From positions 29,825,001 to 29,889,000 of the forward strand of contig NC_079885.1 of the NCBI RefSeq assembly GCF_029227915.1: a DNA stretch of 64,000 nt. Reading direction: 5' to 3'. Below the pieces are notes generated by a model. The model had not been told where the DNA came from. It saw nothing but the letters and a program-made list of their open reading frames with translations, and did no database searches. Position numbers and translations under genes: made by a program. This DNA is from Hydractinia symbiolongicarpus. Taxonomy: Eukaryota; Cnidaria; Hydrozoa; Anthoathecata; Hydractiniidae. Positions within the stretch are counted from its first letter, which is position 1. Each line of letters opens with the position of its first letter. Shown piece by piece: positions 1 to 10,435 of the stretch.

Positions 1-99
1 TCAAAAGTATACAAAGAAAGTACCCAGGGAGTAAACTCATTTTCCGAACGATTTTTTAAATTATTTTTTCACCACTACAACGCATGAGACTTGTAGTTT

Positions 100-121
100 T
101 CAAAAATGTTTTCATTTTTGA
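100..121. repeat. 9-bp inverted repeat with 4-nt loop (per-monomer element)
   Basis: TCAAAAATG and CATTTTTGA are exact reverse complements separated by TTTT. The element recurs at the same monomer position in every unit that has CAAAAATG, for example 1319-1340. Units with CAGAAATG have one mismatch in the arms, units with TTAAAAATG have shortened arms, and the TTTGAATTTTTG subfamily loses it. A short dyad like this could form a hairpin or cruciform, or be a protein site; the sequence shows only the symmetry. Confidence 0.85.
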
Positions 122-185
122 TGAGACGCTGAATAAAAGAAGTTTAATTGCCGGCAAACGAAAACCTGCGATTTCCCGTAAATCC

Positions 186-198
186 CGGGCTTGGCCCG
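186..198. repeat. GC-rich 5-bp inverted repeat (TCGAATG-linked tail)
   Basis: CGGGC, loop TTG, GCCCG at the end of the first unit. It overlaps palindrome CCCGGG at 184-189. This tail is found just before TCGAATG or TCGATTG unit starts; the alternative tail CCGGACTCGGCCCG lacks the symmetry and usually precedes TCAAAAG. In domain D a GGGCTTGACCCG variant loses the innermost pair. Confidence 0.75.
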
Positions 199-208
199 TA
201 TAGTCGAA
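195..208 (-). other. CENP-B-box-like motif with short spacer
   Basis: On the minus strand the junction between unit 1 and unit 2 reads TTCGACTATACGGG. The CENP-B box core is TTCG, four free bases, A, two free bases, CGGG. Here TTCG and CGGG are six rather than seven bases apart. One missing base among the free positions would give all nine core bases. The motif needs the CCCG tail and TCGAA head together, so it appears only at TCGAATG junctions, for example 1823, 2432, 3243, 3851, 5067, 5883, 6893, 8107 and 9118. TCAAAAG, TCGATTG and TCAAATG junctions break it. Binding of a CENP-B-like protein is unproven and chance remains possible. Confidence 0.35.
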
Positions 209-406
209 TGTATACAAAGAAAGTACCCAGGGTGTAAACTCATTTCCCGAACGATTTTTTAAATTATCTTTTCACCACTAAGACGCATGAGACTTGTAGT
301 TTTCAAACATGTTTTCATTTTTGATGAGACGCTGAATAAAAGAAGTTTAATCGCCGGCAAACGAAAACCCGCCATTTCCCGTAAGCCCCGGACTCGGCCC
401 GTATAG
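204..406 (+). repeat. Second monomer, TCGAATG class
   Basis: Same length as the first unit but beginning TCGAATG instead of TCAAAAG, with GGGTGT for GGGAGT at 28-33, TTTCCCG for TTTTCCG, ATCTTTTC for ATTTTTTC and CAAACATG for CAAAAATG. Its GC tail reads AAGCCCCGGACTCGG, the alternative tail type. It shows that head and tail variants are not locked to one unit: the TCGAATG head belongs with the tail of the preceding unit. Hand count: 83 G+C of 203 and 13 CpG dinucleotides, against about 8.4 expected from its C and G counts. Confidence 0.95.
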
Positions 407-1416
407 TCAAAAGTATACAAAGAAAGTACCCAGGGAGTAAACTCATTTTCCGAACGATTTTCTAAATTATTTTTCCACCACTACAACGCATGAGACTTGT
501 GGTTTTTAAAAATGTTTTCATTTTTGATGAGACGCTGAATAAAAGAAGTTTAATCGCCGGAAAACGAAACCCTGCGATTTCCTGTAAATCCCGGACGCGG
601 CCCGTATAGTCAAAAGTATACAAAGAAAGTACCCAGGGAGTAAACTCATTTCCCGAACGAGTTTTTAAATTATTTTTTCACCACTAAAACTCATGAGACT
701 TGTAGTTTTTAAAAATGTTTTTATTTTTGATGAGACGCTGAATAAAAGAAGTTTAATCGCCGGCAAACGAAAACCCGCCATTTCCCGTAAACCCCGGACT
801 CGGCCCGTATAGTCAAAAGTATACAAAGAAAGTACCCAGGGAGTAAACTCATTTTCCAAACAATTTTTTAAATTATTTTTTCACCACTACAACGCATGAG
901 ACTTGTAGTTTTTAAAAATGTTTTCATTTTTGATGAGACGCTGAATAAAAGAAGTTTAATCGCCGGCAAACGAAAACCCGCCATTTCCCGTAAACCCCGG
1001 ACTCGGCCCGTATAGTCAAAAGTATACAAAGAAATTACCCAGGGAGTAAACTCATTTTCCGAACGATTTTTTAAATTATTTTTTCACCACTAAAACGCAT
1101 GAGACTTGCAGTTTACAGAAATGTTTTCATTTTTGATGAGACGCTTAATGAAAGTGGTTTAATCGCCGACAAACGAAAACCCGCCATTTCCCGTAAACCC
1201 CGGACTCGGCCCGTATAGTCAAAAGTATACAAAGAAAGTATCCAGGGAGTAAACTCATTTTCCGAACGATTTTTTAAATTATTTTTTCACCACTACAACG
1301 CATGAGACTTGTAGTTTTCAAAAATGTTTTCATTTTTGATGAGACGCTTAATGAAAGGGGTTTAATCGCCGGCAAACGAAAACCCGATTTCCCGTAAATC
1401 CCGGGCTTGGCCCCTA

Positions 1417-3656
1417 TAGTCGAATGTATACAAAGAAAGTACCCTGTGAGTAAACTCATTTCCAGAACGATTTTTTAAATTAGTTTTTCACCACTAAAAC
1501 GCACAAGACTTGTAGTTTTCAAAAGTGTTTTCATTTTTGATGAGACGCTGAATAAAAGAAGTTTAATCGACGGCAAACGAAAACCCGCCATTTCCCGTAA
1601 ACCCCGGACTCGGCCCGTATAGTCAAAAGTATACAAAGAAAGTACCCAGGGAGTAAACTCATTTTCCGAACGATTTTTTAAATTATTTTTTCACCACTAA
1701 AACGCATGAGACTTGTAGTTTTCAAAAATGTTTTCATTTTTGATGAGACGCTGAATAAAAGAAGTTTAATCGCCGGCAAACGAAAACCTGCGATTTCCCG
1801 TAAATCCCGAGCTTGGCCCGTATAGTCGAATGTATACAAAGAAAGCACCCAGGGTGTAAACTCATTTCCCGAACGATTTTTTAAATTATCTTTTCACCAC
1901 TAAAACGCATGAGACTTGTAGTTTTCAAACATGTTTTCATTTTTGATGAGACGCTGAATAAAAGAAGTTTAATCATCGGCAAACGAAAACCCGCCATTTC
2001 CCGTAAGCCCCGGACTCGGCCCGTATAGTCAAAAGTATACAAAGAAAGTACCCAGGGAGTAAACTCACTTTCCGAACGATTTTCTAAGTTATTTTTCCAC
2101 CACTACAACGCATGAAACTTGTAGTTTTCAAAAGTGTTTTCATTTTTGATGAGACGCTGAATAAAAGAAGTTTAATCGACGGCAAACGAAAACCCGCCAT
2201 TTCCCGTAAACCCCGGACTCGGCCCGTATAGTCAAAAGTATACAAAGAAAGTACCCAGGGAGTAAACTCATTTTCCGAACGATTTTTTAAATTATTTTTT
2301 CACCACTAAAACGAATGAGACTTGTAGTTTTCAAAAATGTTTTCATTTTTGATGAGACGCTGAATAAAAGAAGTTTAATCGCCGGCAAACGAAAACCTGC
2401 GATTTCCCGTAAATCCCGGGCTTGGCCCGTATAGTCGAATGTATACAAAGAAAGCACCCAGGGTGTAAACTCATTTCCCGAACGATTTTTTAAATTATCT
2501 TTTCACCACTAAAACGCATGAGACTTGTAGTTTTCAAAAATGTTTTCATTTTTGATGAGACGCTGAATAAAAGAAGTTTAATCATCGGCAAACGAAAACC
2601 CGCCATTTCCCGTAAGCCCCGGACTCTGCCCGTATAGTCAAAAGTAAACAAAGAAAGTACCCAGGGAGTAAACTCATTTTCCGAACGATTTTCTAAATTA
2701 TTTTTCCACCACTACAACGCATGAGACTTGTGGTTTTTAAAAATGTATTCATTTTTGATGAGACGCTGAATAAAAGAAGTTTAATCGCCGGCAAACGAAA
2801 CCCCGCGATTTCCTGTAAATCCCGGACTCGGCCCGTATAGTCAAAAGTATACAAAGAAAGTACCCAGGGAGTAAACTCATTTCCCGAACGATATTTTAAA
2901 TTATTTTTTCACCACTAAAACGCATGAGACTTGTAGTTTTTGGAAATGTTTTCATTTTTGATGAGAGGCTTAATGAAAGTGGTTTAATCGCCGGCAAACG
3001 AAAACCCGCCATTTCCCGTAAACCCCGGACTCGGCCCGTATAGTCAAAAGTATACAAAGAAAGTACCCAGGGAGTAAACTCATTTTCCGAACGATTTTTT
3101 AAATTATTTTTTCACCACTAAAACGCATGAGACTTGTAGTTTTCAAAAATGTTTTCATTTTTGATGAGACGCTGAATAAAAGAAGTTTAATCGCCGGCAA
3201 ACGAAAACCTGCGATTTCCCGTAAATCCCGGGCTTGGCCCGTATAGTCGAATGTATACAAAGAAAGCACCCAGGGTGTAAACTCATTTCCCGAACGATTT
3301 TTTAAATTATCTTTTCACCACTAAAACGCATGAGACTTGTAGTTTTTAAACATGTTTTCATTTTTGATGAGACGCTGAATAAAAGAAGTTTAATCATCGG
3401 CAAACGAAAACCCGCCATTTCCCGTAAGCACCGGACTCGGCCCGTATAGTCAAAAGTAAACAAAGAAAGTACCCAGGGAGTAAACTCATTTTCCGAACGA
3501 TTTTCTAAATTATTTTTCCACCACTACAACGCATGAGACTTGTGGTTTTTAAAAATGTTTTCATTTTTGATGAGACGCTGAATAAAAGAAGTTTAATCGC
3601 CGGCAAACGAAACGCCGCGATTTCCTGTAAATCCCGGACTCGGCCCGTATAGTCAA
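1417..3656 (+). repeat. Short higher-order repeat of 3-4 monomers
   Basis: A marker unit carrying AATCATCGGC in place of AATCGCCGGC occurs at 1971, 2580 and 3392, spaced 609 bp (3 units) and 812 bp (4 units). The neighbours recur in the same order: a TCAAAAG unit with AAAACCTGCG, then the marker unit with GGGTGT and ATCTTTTC, then a unit with GATTTTCTAAATT and a shortened TTTTTCC tract. The block is present again 25,967 bp downstream. Several units carry private changes (GTAAACAAAG near 2645 and 3455), so it is older than the large duplication that copied it. Outer limits are approximate. Confidence 0.8.
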
Positions 3657-3697
3657 AAGTATACAAAGAAAGTACCCAGGGAGTAAACTCATTTCCT

Positions 3698-5725
3698 GAA
3701 CGATTTTTTAAATTATTTTTTCACCACTAAAACGGATGAGACTTGTAGTTTTCGGAAATGTTTTCATTTTTGATGAGATGCTTAATGAAAGTGGTTTAAT
3801 CGCCGGCAAACGAAAACCCGCGATTTCCCGTAAATCCCGGGCTTGGCCCGTATAGTCGAATGTATACAAAGAAAAAACCCAGGGAGTAAACTCATTTTCC
3901 AAACAATTTTTTAAATTATTTTTTCACATCTACAACGCATGAGACTTGTAGTTTTTAAAAATGTTTTTATTTTTGATGAGACGCTGAATAAAAGAAGTTT
4001 AATCGCCGGCAAAGGAAAACCCGCCATTTCCCGTAAACCCCGGACTCGGCCCGTATAGTCAAAAGTATACAAAGAAAGTACCCAGGGAGTAAACTCATTT
4101 TCCAAACAATTTTTTAAATTATTTTTTCACCACTACAACGCATGAGACTTGTAGTTTTTAAAAATGTTTTCATTTTTAATGAGACGCTAAATAAAAGAAG
4201 TTTAATCGCCGGCAAACGAAAACCCGCCATTTCCCGTAAACCCCGGACTCGGCCCGTATAGTCAAAAGTATACAAAGAAAGTATCCAGGGAGTAAACTCA
4301 TTTTCCGAACGATTTTTTAAATTATTTTTTCACCACTACAACGCATGAGACTTGTAGTTTTCAAAAATGTTTTCACTTTTGATGAGACGCTGAATAAAAG
4401 AAGTTTAATCGCCGGCAAACGAAAACCCGCCATTTCCCGTAAACCCCGGCCTCGGCCCGTATAGTCAAAAGTATACAAAAAAGTACCCAGGGAGTAAACT
4501 CATTTTCCAAACAATTTTTTAAATTATTTTTTCACATCTACAACGCATGAGACTTGTAGTTTTTAAAAATGTTTTTATTTTTGACGAGACGCTGAATAAA
4601 AGAAGTTTAATCGCCGGCAAAGGAAAACCCGCCATTTCCCGTAAACCCCGGACTCGGCCCGTATAGTCAAAAGTATACAAAGAAAGTACCCAGGGAGTAA
4701 ACTCATTTTCCAAACAATTTTTTAAATTATTTTTTCACCACTACAACGCATGAGACTTGTAGTTTTTAAAAATGTTTTCATTTTTAATGAGACGCTGAAT
4801 AAAAGAAGTTTAATCGCCGGCAAACGAAAACCCGCCATTTCCCGTAAACCCCGGACTCGGCCCGTATAGTCAAAAGTATACAAAGAAAGTACACAGGGAG
4901 TAAACTCATTTTCCGAACGATTTTTTAAATTATTTTTTCACCACTAAAACGCATGAGACTTGTAGTTTTCGGAAATGTTTTCATTTTTGATGAGATGCTT
5001 AATGAAAGTGGTTTAATCGCCGGCAAACGAAAACCCGCGATTTCCCGTAAATCCCGGGCTTGGCCCGTATAGTCGAATGTATACAAAGAAAAAACCCAGG
5101 GAGTAAACTCATTTTCCAAACAATTTTTTAAATTATTTTTTCACATCTACAACGCATGAGACTTGTAGTTTTTAAAAATGTTTTTATTTTTGATGAGACG
5201 CTGAATAAAAGAAGTTTAATCGCCGGCAAAGGAAAACCCGCCATTTCCCGTAAACCCCGGACTCGGCCCGTATAGTCAAAAGTATACAAAGAAAGTACCC
5301 AGGGAGTAAACTCATTTTCCAAACAATTTTTTAAATTATTTTTTCACCACTACAACGCATGAGACTTGTAGTTTTTAAAAATGTTTTCATTTTTAATGAG
5401 ACGCTAAATAAAAGAAGTTTAATCGCCGGCAAACGAAAACCCGCCATTTCCCGTAAACCCCGGACTCGGCCCGTATAGTCAAAAGTATATAAAGAAAGTA
5501 TCCAGGGAGTAAACTCATTTTCCGAACGATTTTTTAAATTATTTTTTCACCACTACAACGCATGAGACTTTTAGTTTTCAAAAATGTTTTCATTTTTGAT
5601 GAGACGCTGAATAAAAGAAGTTTAATCGCCGGCAAACGAAAACCCGCCATTTCCCGTAAACCCCGGCCTCGGCCCGTATAGTCAAAAGTATACAAAAAAG
5701 TACCCAGGGAGTAAACTCATTTTCC
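3698..5725 (+). repeat. 1217-bp offset duplication (6 monomers minus 1 bp)
   Basis: Bases 3698-4508 match 4915-5725 at offset 1217. The shared order includes the unit with CATTTTTAATGAGACGCTAAAT (near 4170 and 5387), the AGTATCC unit and the unit with CCCCGGCCTCGG followed by TACAAAAAAGTACC. Mismatches include GGATGAG for GCATGAG near 3734, CACTTTTG for CATTTTTG near 4373 and GTATATAAAG for GTATACAAAG near 5486. Divergence begins at 3697 and again at 4509 against 5726. A second overlapping relationship, offset 1420, links roughly 4487-4887 with 5907-6307 and shares the rare TTTGACGAGACG at 4580 and 6000. Confidence 0.85.
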
Positions 5726-6475
5726 GAACGATTTTTTAAATTATTTTTTCACCACTACAACGCATGAGACTTGTAGTTTTCAAAAATGCTTTCATTTTTG
5801 ATGAGACGCTTAATGAAAGAGGTTTAATCGCCGGCTAACGAAAACCCGCGATTTCCCGTAAATCCCGGGCTTGGCCCGTATAGTCGAATGTATACAAAGA
5901 AAAAACCCAGGGAGTAAACTCATTTTCCAAACAATTTTTTAAATTATTTTTTCACATCTACAACGCATGAGACTTGTAGTTTTTAAAAATGTTTTTATTT
6001 TTGACGAGACGCTGAATAAAAGAAGTTTAATCGCTGGCAAAGGAAAACCCGCCATTTCCCGTAAACCCCGGACTCGGCCCGTATAGTCAAAAGTATACAA
6101 AGAAAGTACCCAGGGAGTAAACTCATTTTCCAAACAATTTTTTAAATTATTTTTTCACCACTACAACGCATGAGACTTGTAGTTTTTAAAAATGTTTTCA
6201 TTTTTAATGAGACGCTGAATAAAAGAAGTTTAATCGCCGGCAAACGAAAACCCGCCATTTCCCGTAAACCCCGGACTCGGCCCGTATAGTCAAAAGTATA
6301 CAAAGAAAATACCCAGGGAGTAAACTCATTTTCCGAACGATTTTTTAAATTATTTTTTCACCACTAAAACGCATGAGACTTGCAGTTTTCAGAAATGTTT
6401 TCATTTTTGATGAGACGCTTAATGAAAGTGGTTTAATCGCCGACAAACGAAAACCCGCCATTTCCCGTAAACCTT

Positions 6476-9400
6476 GGACTCGGCCCGTATAGTCAAAAGT
6501 ATACAAAGACAGTATCCAGGGAGTAAACTCATTTTCCGAACGATTTTTTAAATTATTTTTTCACCACTACAACGCATGAGACTTGTAGTTTTCAAAAATG
6601 TTTTCATTTTTGATGAGACGCTGAATAAAAGAAGTTTAATCGCCGGCAAACGAAAACCCGCCATTTCCCGTAAACCCCGACCTCGGCCCGTATAGTCAAA
6701 AGTATACAAAAAAGTACCCAGGGAGTAAACTCATTTTCCGAACGATTTTTTAAATTATTTTTTCACCACTACAACGCATGAGACTTGTAGTTTTCAAAAA
6801 TGTTTTCATTTTTGATGAGACGCTTAATGAAAGAGGTTTAATCGCCGGCAAACAAAACCCGCGATTTCCCGTAAATCCCGGGCTTGGCCCGTATAGTCGA
6901 ATGTATACAAAGAAAGTACCCTGTGAGTAAACTCATTTCCAAAACGATTTTTTAAAATATCTTTTCACCACTAAAACGCATGAGACTTGTAGTTTTCAGA
7001 AATGTTTGAATTTTTGATGAGACGGTGAATAAAAGAAGTTTTATCGCCGGCAAACGAAAACCCGCCATTTCCCGTAAACCCCGGACTCGGCCCGTATAGT
7101 CAAAAGTATACAAAGAAAGTATCCAGGGAGTAAACTCATTTTCCGAACGATTTTTTAAATTATTTTTTCACCACTACAACGCATGAGACTTGTAGTTTTC
7201 AAAAATGTTTTCATTTTTGATGAGACGCTGAATAAAAGAAGTTTAATCGCCGGCAAACGAAAACCCGCCATTTCCCGTAAACCCCGGCCTCGGCCCGTAT
7301 AGTCAAAAGTATACAAAAAAGTACCCAGGGAGTAAACTCATTTTCCGAACGATTTTTAAATTATTTTTTCACCACTACAACGCATGAGACTTGTAGTTTT
7401 CAAAAATGTTTTCATTTTTGATGAGACGCTTAATGAAAGAGATTTAATCGCCGGCAAACAAAACCCGCGATTTCCCGTAAATCCCGGGCTTGGCCCGTAT
7501 AGTCGATTGTATACAAAGAAAGTACCCTGTGAGTAAACTCATTTCCAAAACGATTTTTTAAAATATCTTTTCACCACTAAAACGCATGAGACTTGTAATT
7601 TTCAGAAATGTTTGAATTTTTGATGAGACGGTGAATAAAAGAAATTTATCGCCGGCAAACGAAAACCCGCCATTTCCCGTAAACCCCGGACTCGGCCCGT
7701 ATAGTCAAAAGTATACAAAGAAAGTACCCGGGAAGTAAACTCATTTTCCGAACGATTTTTTAAATTATTTTTTCACCACTACAACGCATGAGACTTGTGG
7801 TTTTTAAAAATGTTTTCATTTTTGATGAGACGCTGAATAAAAGAAGTTTAATCGCCGGCAAACGAAAACCCGCAAATTCCCGTAAATCCCGGACTCGGCC
7901 CGTATAGTCAAAAGTATACAAAGAAAGTACCCAGGGAGTAAACTCATTTCCCGAACGATTTTTTAAATTATTTTTTCACCACTAAAACGCATGAGACTTG
8001 TAGTTTTCAGAAATGTTTTCATTTTTGATGAGACGCTTAATGAAAGTGGTTTAGTCGCCGGCAAACGAAAACCCGCGATTTCCCGTAAATCCCGGGCTTG
8101 GCCCGTATAGTCGAATGTATACAAAGAAAAAACCCAGGGAGTAAACTCCTTTTCCAAACGTTTTTTTAAATTATTTTTTCACCACTACAACGCATGAGAC
8201 TTGTAGTTTTTAAAAATGTTTTCATTTTTAATGAGACGCTGAATAAAAGAAGTTTAATCGCCGGCAAACGAAAACCCGCCATTTCCCGTAAACCCCGGAC
8301 TCGGCCCGTATAGTCAAAAGTATACAAAGAAAGTACCCAGGGAGTAAACTCATTTTCCGAACGATTTTTTAAATTATTTTTTCACCACTACAACGCATGA
8401 GACTTGTAGTTTTCAAAAATGTTTTCATTTTTGATGAGACGCTTAATGAAAGTGGTTTAGTCGCCGGCAAACGAAAACCCGCGATTTCCCGTAAATCCCG
8501 GGCTTGGCCCGTATAGTCGAATGTATACAAAGAAAAAACCCAGGGAGTAAACTCCTTTTCCAAACGTTTTTTTAAATTATTTTTTCACCACTACAACGCA
8601 TGAGACTTGTAGTTTTTAAAAATGTTTTCATTTTTAATGAGACGCTGAATAAAAGAAGTTTAATCGCCGGCAAACGAAAACCCGCCATTTCCCGTAAACC
8701 CCGGACTCGGCCCGTATAGTCAAAAGTATACAAAGACAGTATCCAGGGAGTAAACTCATTTTCCGAACGATTTTTTAAATTATTTTTTCACCACTACAAC
8801 GCATGAGACTTGTAGTTTTCAAAAATGTTTTCATTTTTGATGAGACGCTGAATAAAAGAAGTTTAATCGCCGGCAAACGAAAACCCGCCATTTCCCGTAA
8901 ACCCCGGCCTCGGCCCGTATAGTCAAAAGTATACAAAAAAGTACCCAGGGAGTAAACTCATTTTCCGAACGATTTTTTAAATTATTTTTTCACCACTACA
9001 ACGCATGAGACTTGTAGTTTTCAAAAATGTTTTCATTTTTGATGAGACGCTTAATGAAAGAGGTTTAATCGCCGGCAAACAAAACCCGCGATTTCCCGTA
9101 AATCCCGGGCTTGGCCCGTATAGTCGAATGTATACAAAGAAAGTACCCTGTGAGTAAACTCATTTCAAAAACGATTTTTTAAAATATCTTTTCACCACTA
9201 AAACGCATGAGACTTGTAGTTTTCAGAAATGTTTGAATTTTTGATGAGACGGTGAATAAAAGAAGTTTTATCGCCGGCAAACGAAAACCCGCCATTTCCC
9301 GTAAACCCCGGACTCGGCCCGTATAGTCAAAAGTATACAAAGAAAGTATCCAGGGAGTAAACTCATTTTCCGAACGATTTTTTAAATTATTTTTTCACCA

Positions 9401-10435
9401 CTACAACGCATGAGACTTGTAGTTTTCAAAAATGTTTTCATTTTTGATGAGACGCTGAATAAAAGAAGTTTAATCGCCGGCAAACGAAAACCCGCCATTT
9501 CCCGTAAACCCCGGCCTCGGCCCGTATTGTCAAAAGTATACAAAAAAGTACCCAGGGAGTAAACTCATTTTCCGAACGATTTTTTAAATTATTTTTTCAC
9601 CACTACAACGCATGAGACTTGTAGTTTTCAAAAATGTTTTCATTTTTGATGAGACGCTTAATGAAAGAGGTTTAATCGCCGGCAAACAAAACCCGCGATT
9701 TCCCGTAAATCCCGGGCTTGGCCCGTATAGTCGATTGTATACAAAGAAAGTACCCTGTGAGTAAACTCATTTCCAAAACGATTTTTTAAAATATCTTTTC
9801 ACCACTAAAACGCATGAGACTTGCAATTTTCAGAAATGTTTGAATTTTTGATGAGACGGTGAATAAAAGAAATTTATCGCCGGCAAACGAAAACCCGCCA
9901 TTTCCCGTAAACCCCGGACTCGGCCCGTATAGTCAAAAGTATACAAAGAAAGTACCCGGGAAGTAAACTCATTTTCCGAACGATTTTTTAAATTATTTTT
10001 TCATCACTACAACGCATGAGACTTGTGGTTTTTAAAAATGTTTTCATTTTTGATGAGACGCTGAATAAAAGAAGTTTAATCGCCGGCAAACGAAAACCCG
10101 CAAATTCCCGTAAATCCCGGACTCGGCCCGTATAGTCAAAAGTATACAAAGAAAGTACCCAGGGAGTAAACTCATTTCCCGAACGATTTTTTAAATTATT
10201 TTTTCACCACTAAAACGCATGAGACTTGTAGTTTTCAGAAATGTTTTCATTTTTGATGAGACGCTTAATGAAAGTGGTTTAGTCGCCGGCAAACGAAAAC
10301 CCGCGATTTCCCGTAAATCCCGGGCTTGGCCCGTATAGTCGAATGTATACAAAGAAAAAACCCAGGGAGTAAACTCCTTTTCCAAACGTTTTTTTAAATT
10401 ATTTTTTCACCACTACAACGCATGAGACTTGTAGT
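6476..10435 (+). repeat. 2.2-kb higher-order repeat of 11 monomers, two copies
   Basis: Bases 6476-8207 match 8703-10435. The offset starts at 2227 and becomes 2228 after one T is lost at about 7351 in the first copy. Shared markers are AAAGACAGTATCC (near 6506 and 8733), the TACAAAAAAG unit, the divergent CCCTGTGAG/GACGGTG units, the AAATTTATCG unit and the unit with TTTAGTCGCC and ACTCCTTTTCC. The first copy contains the last of these twice (near 8040 and 8450). The copies part at 8208 (T) against 10436 (A). The whole structure is duplicated again in domain A copy 2. Confidence 0.87.
6897..7099 (+). repeat. Most divergent monomer subfamily (example)
   Basis: This unit differs from the reference at many sites at once: ACCCTGTGAG for ACCCAGGGAG, TTTCCAAAACG for TTTTCCGAACG, TTTTAAAATATC for TTTTAAATTATT, CAGAAATGTTTGAATTTTTG for CAAAAATGTTTTCATTTTTG, and GACGGTGAAT for GACGCTGAAT. 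The 9-bp inverted repeat is destroyed. Copies recur near 7503, 9125, 9730 and 11352, in the duplicated domain and repeatedly in domain C, often starting TCGATTG. It is a constant member of the 11-monomer repeat and of domain C, which ties those two regions together. Confidence 0.85.

Larger units (their letters stand above)
1..203 (+). repeat. Reference monomer, first unit of the array
   Basis: This first unit sets the numbering used for all others. Landmarks in order: palindrome GTATAC at 7-12; A/G-rich stretch at 13-20; ACCCAGGGAGT at 22-32; CCGAACG at 44-50; T6 tracts at 52-57 and 64-69 flanking TTTAAATT; ACCACTACAACGCATGAGAC from 71; inverted repeat at 100-121; a second ATGAGAC at 121-127; CTGAATAAAAGAAG at 129-142; palindrome GCCGGC at 150-155; ACGAAAACC from 158; and a GC-rich tail (CCCGTAAATCCCGGGC, 175-190) that ends GTATAG at 198-203. 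The T-rich middle and the C/G-rich last 40 bases give each unit strong base-composition asymmetry. Unit boundaries are a convention; the true amplification register is unknown. Confidence 0.97.

Noticed and set aside
7-12. GTATAC, TTTAAA and GCCGGC palindromes as protein sites
   Set aside because: Six-base palindromes are common by chance. They are useful only as predicted once-per-unit restriction sites giving a 203-bp ladder.
114-166. Possible hammerhead ribozyme (TGATGAG followed by CGAAAA, with GTC near the unit end)
   Set aside because: The core needs CTGATGA, but units have TTGATGA. The bases between TGATGA and either GAA do not form a stem II, and no convincing stems I and III surround GTC.
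3708-3902. Recurrent minus-strand 64-codon reading frames (and 61-117 codon variants) in many units
   Set aside because: They are satellite shadows. The unit is 203 bp, not a multiple of 3, so the frame changes at each unit. This frame starts at TTG rather than ATG, frames are lost in most units by ordinary subfamily changes, and no domain, signal peptide or ribosome-binding context is seen.
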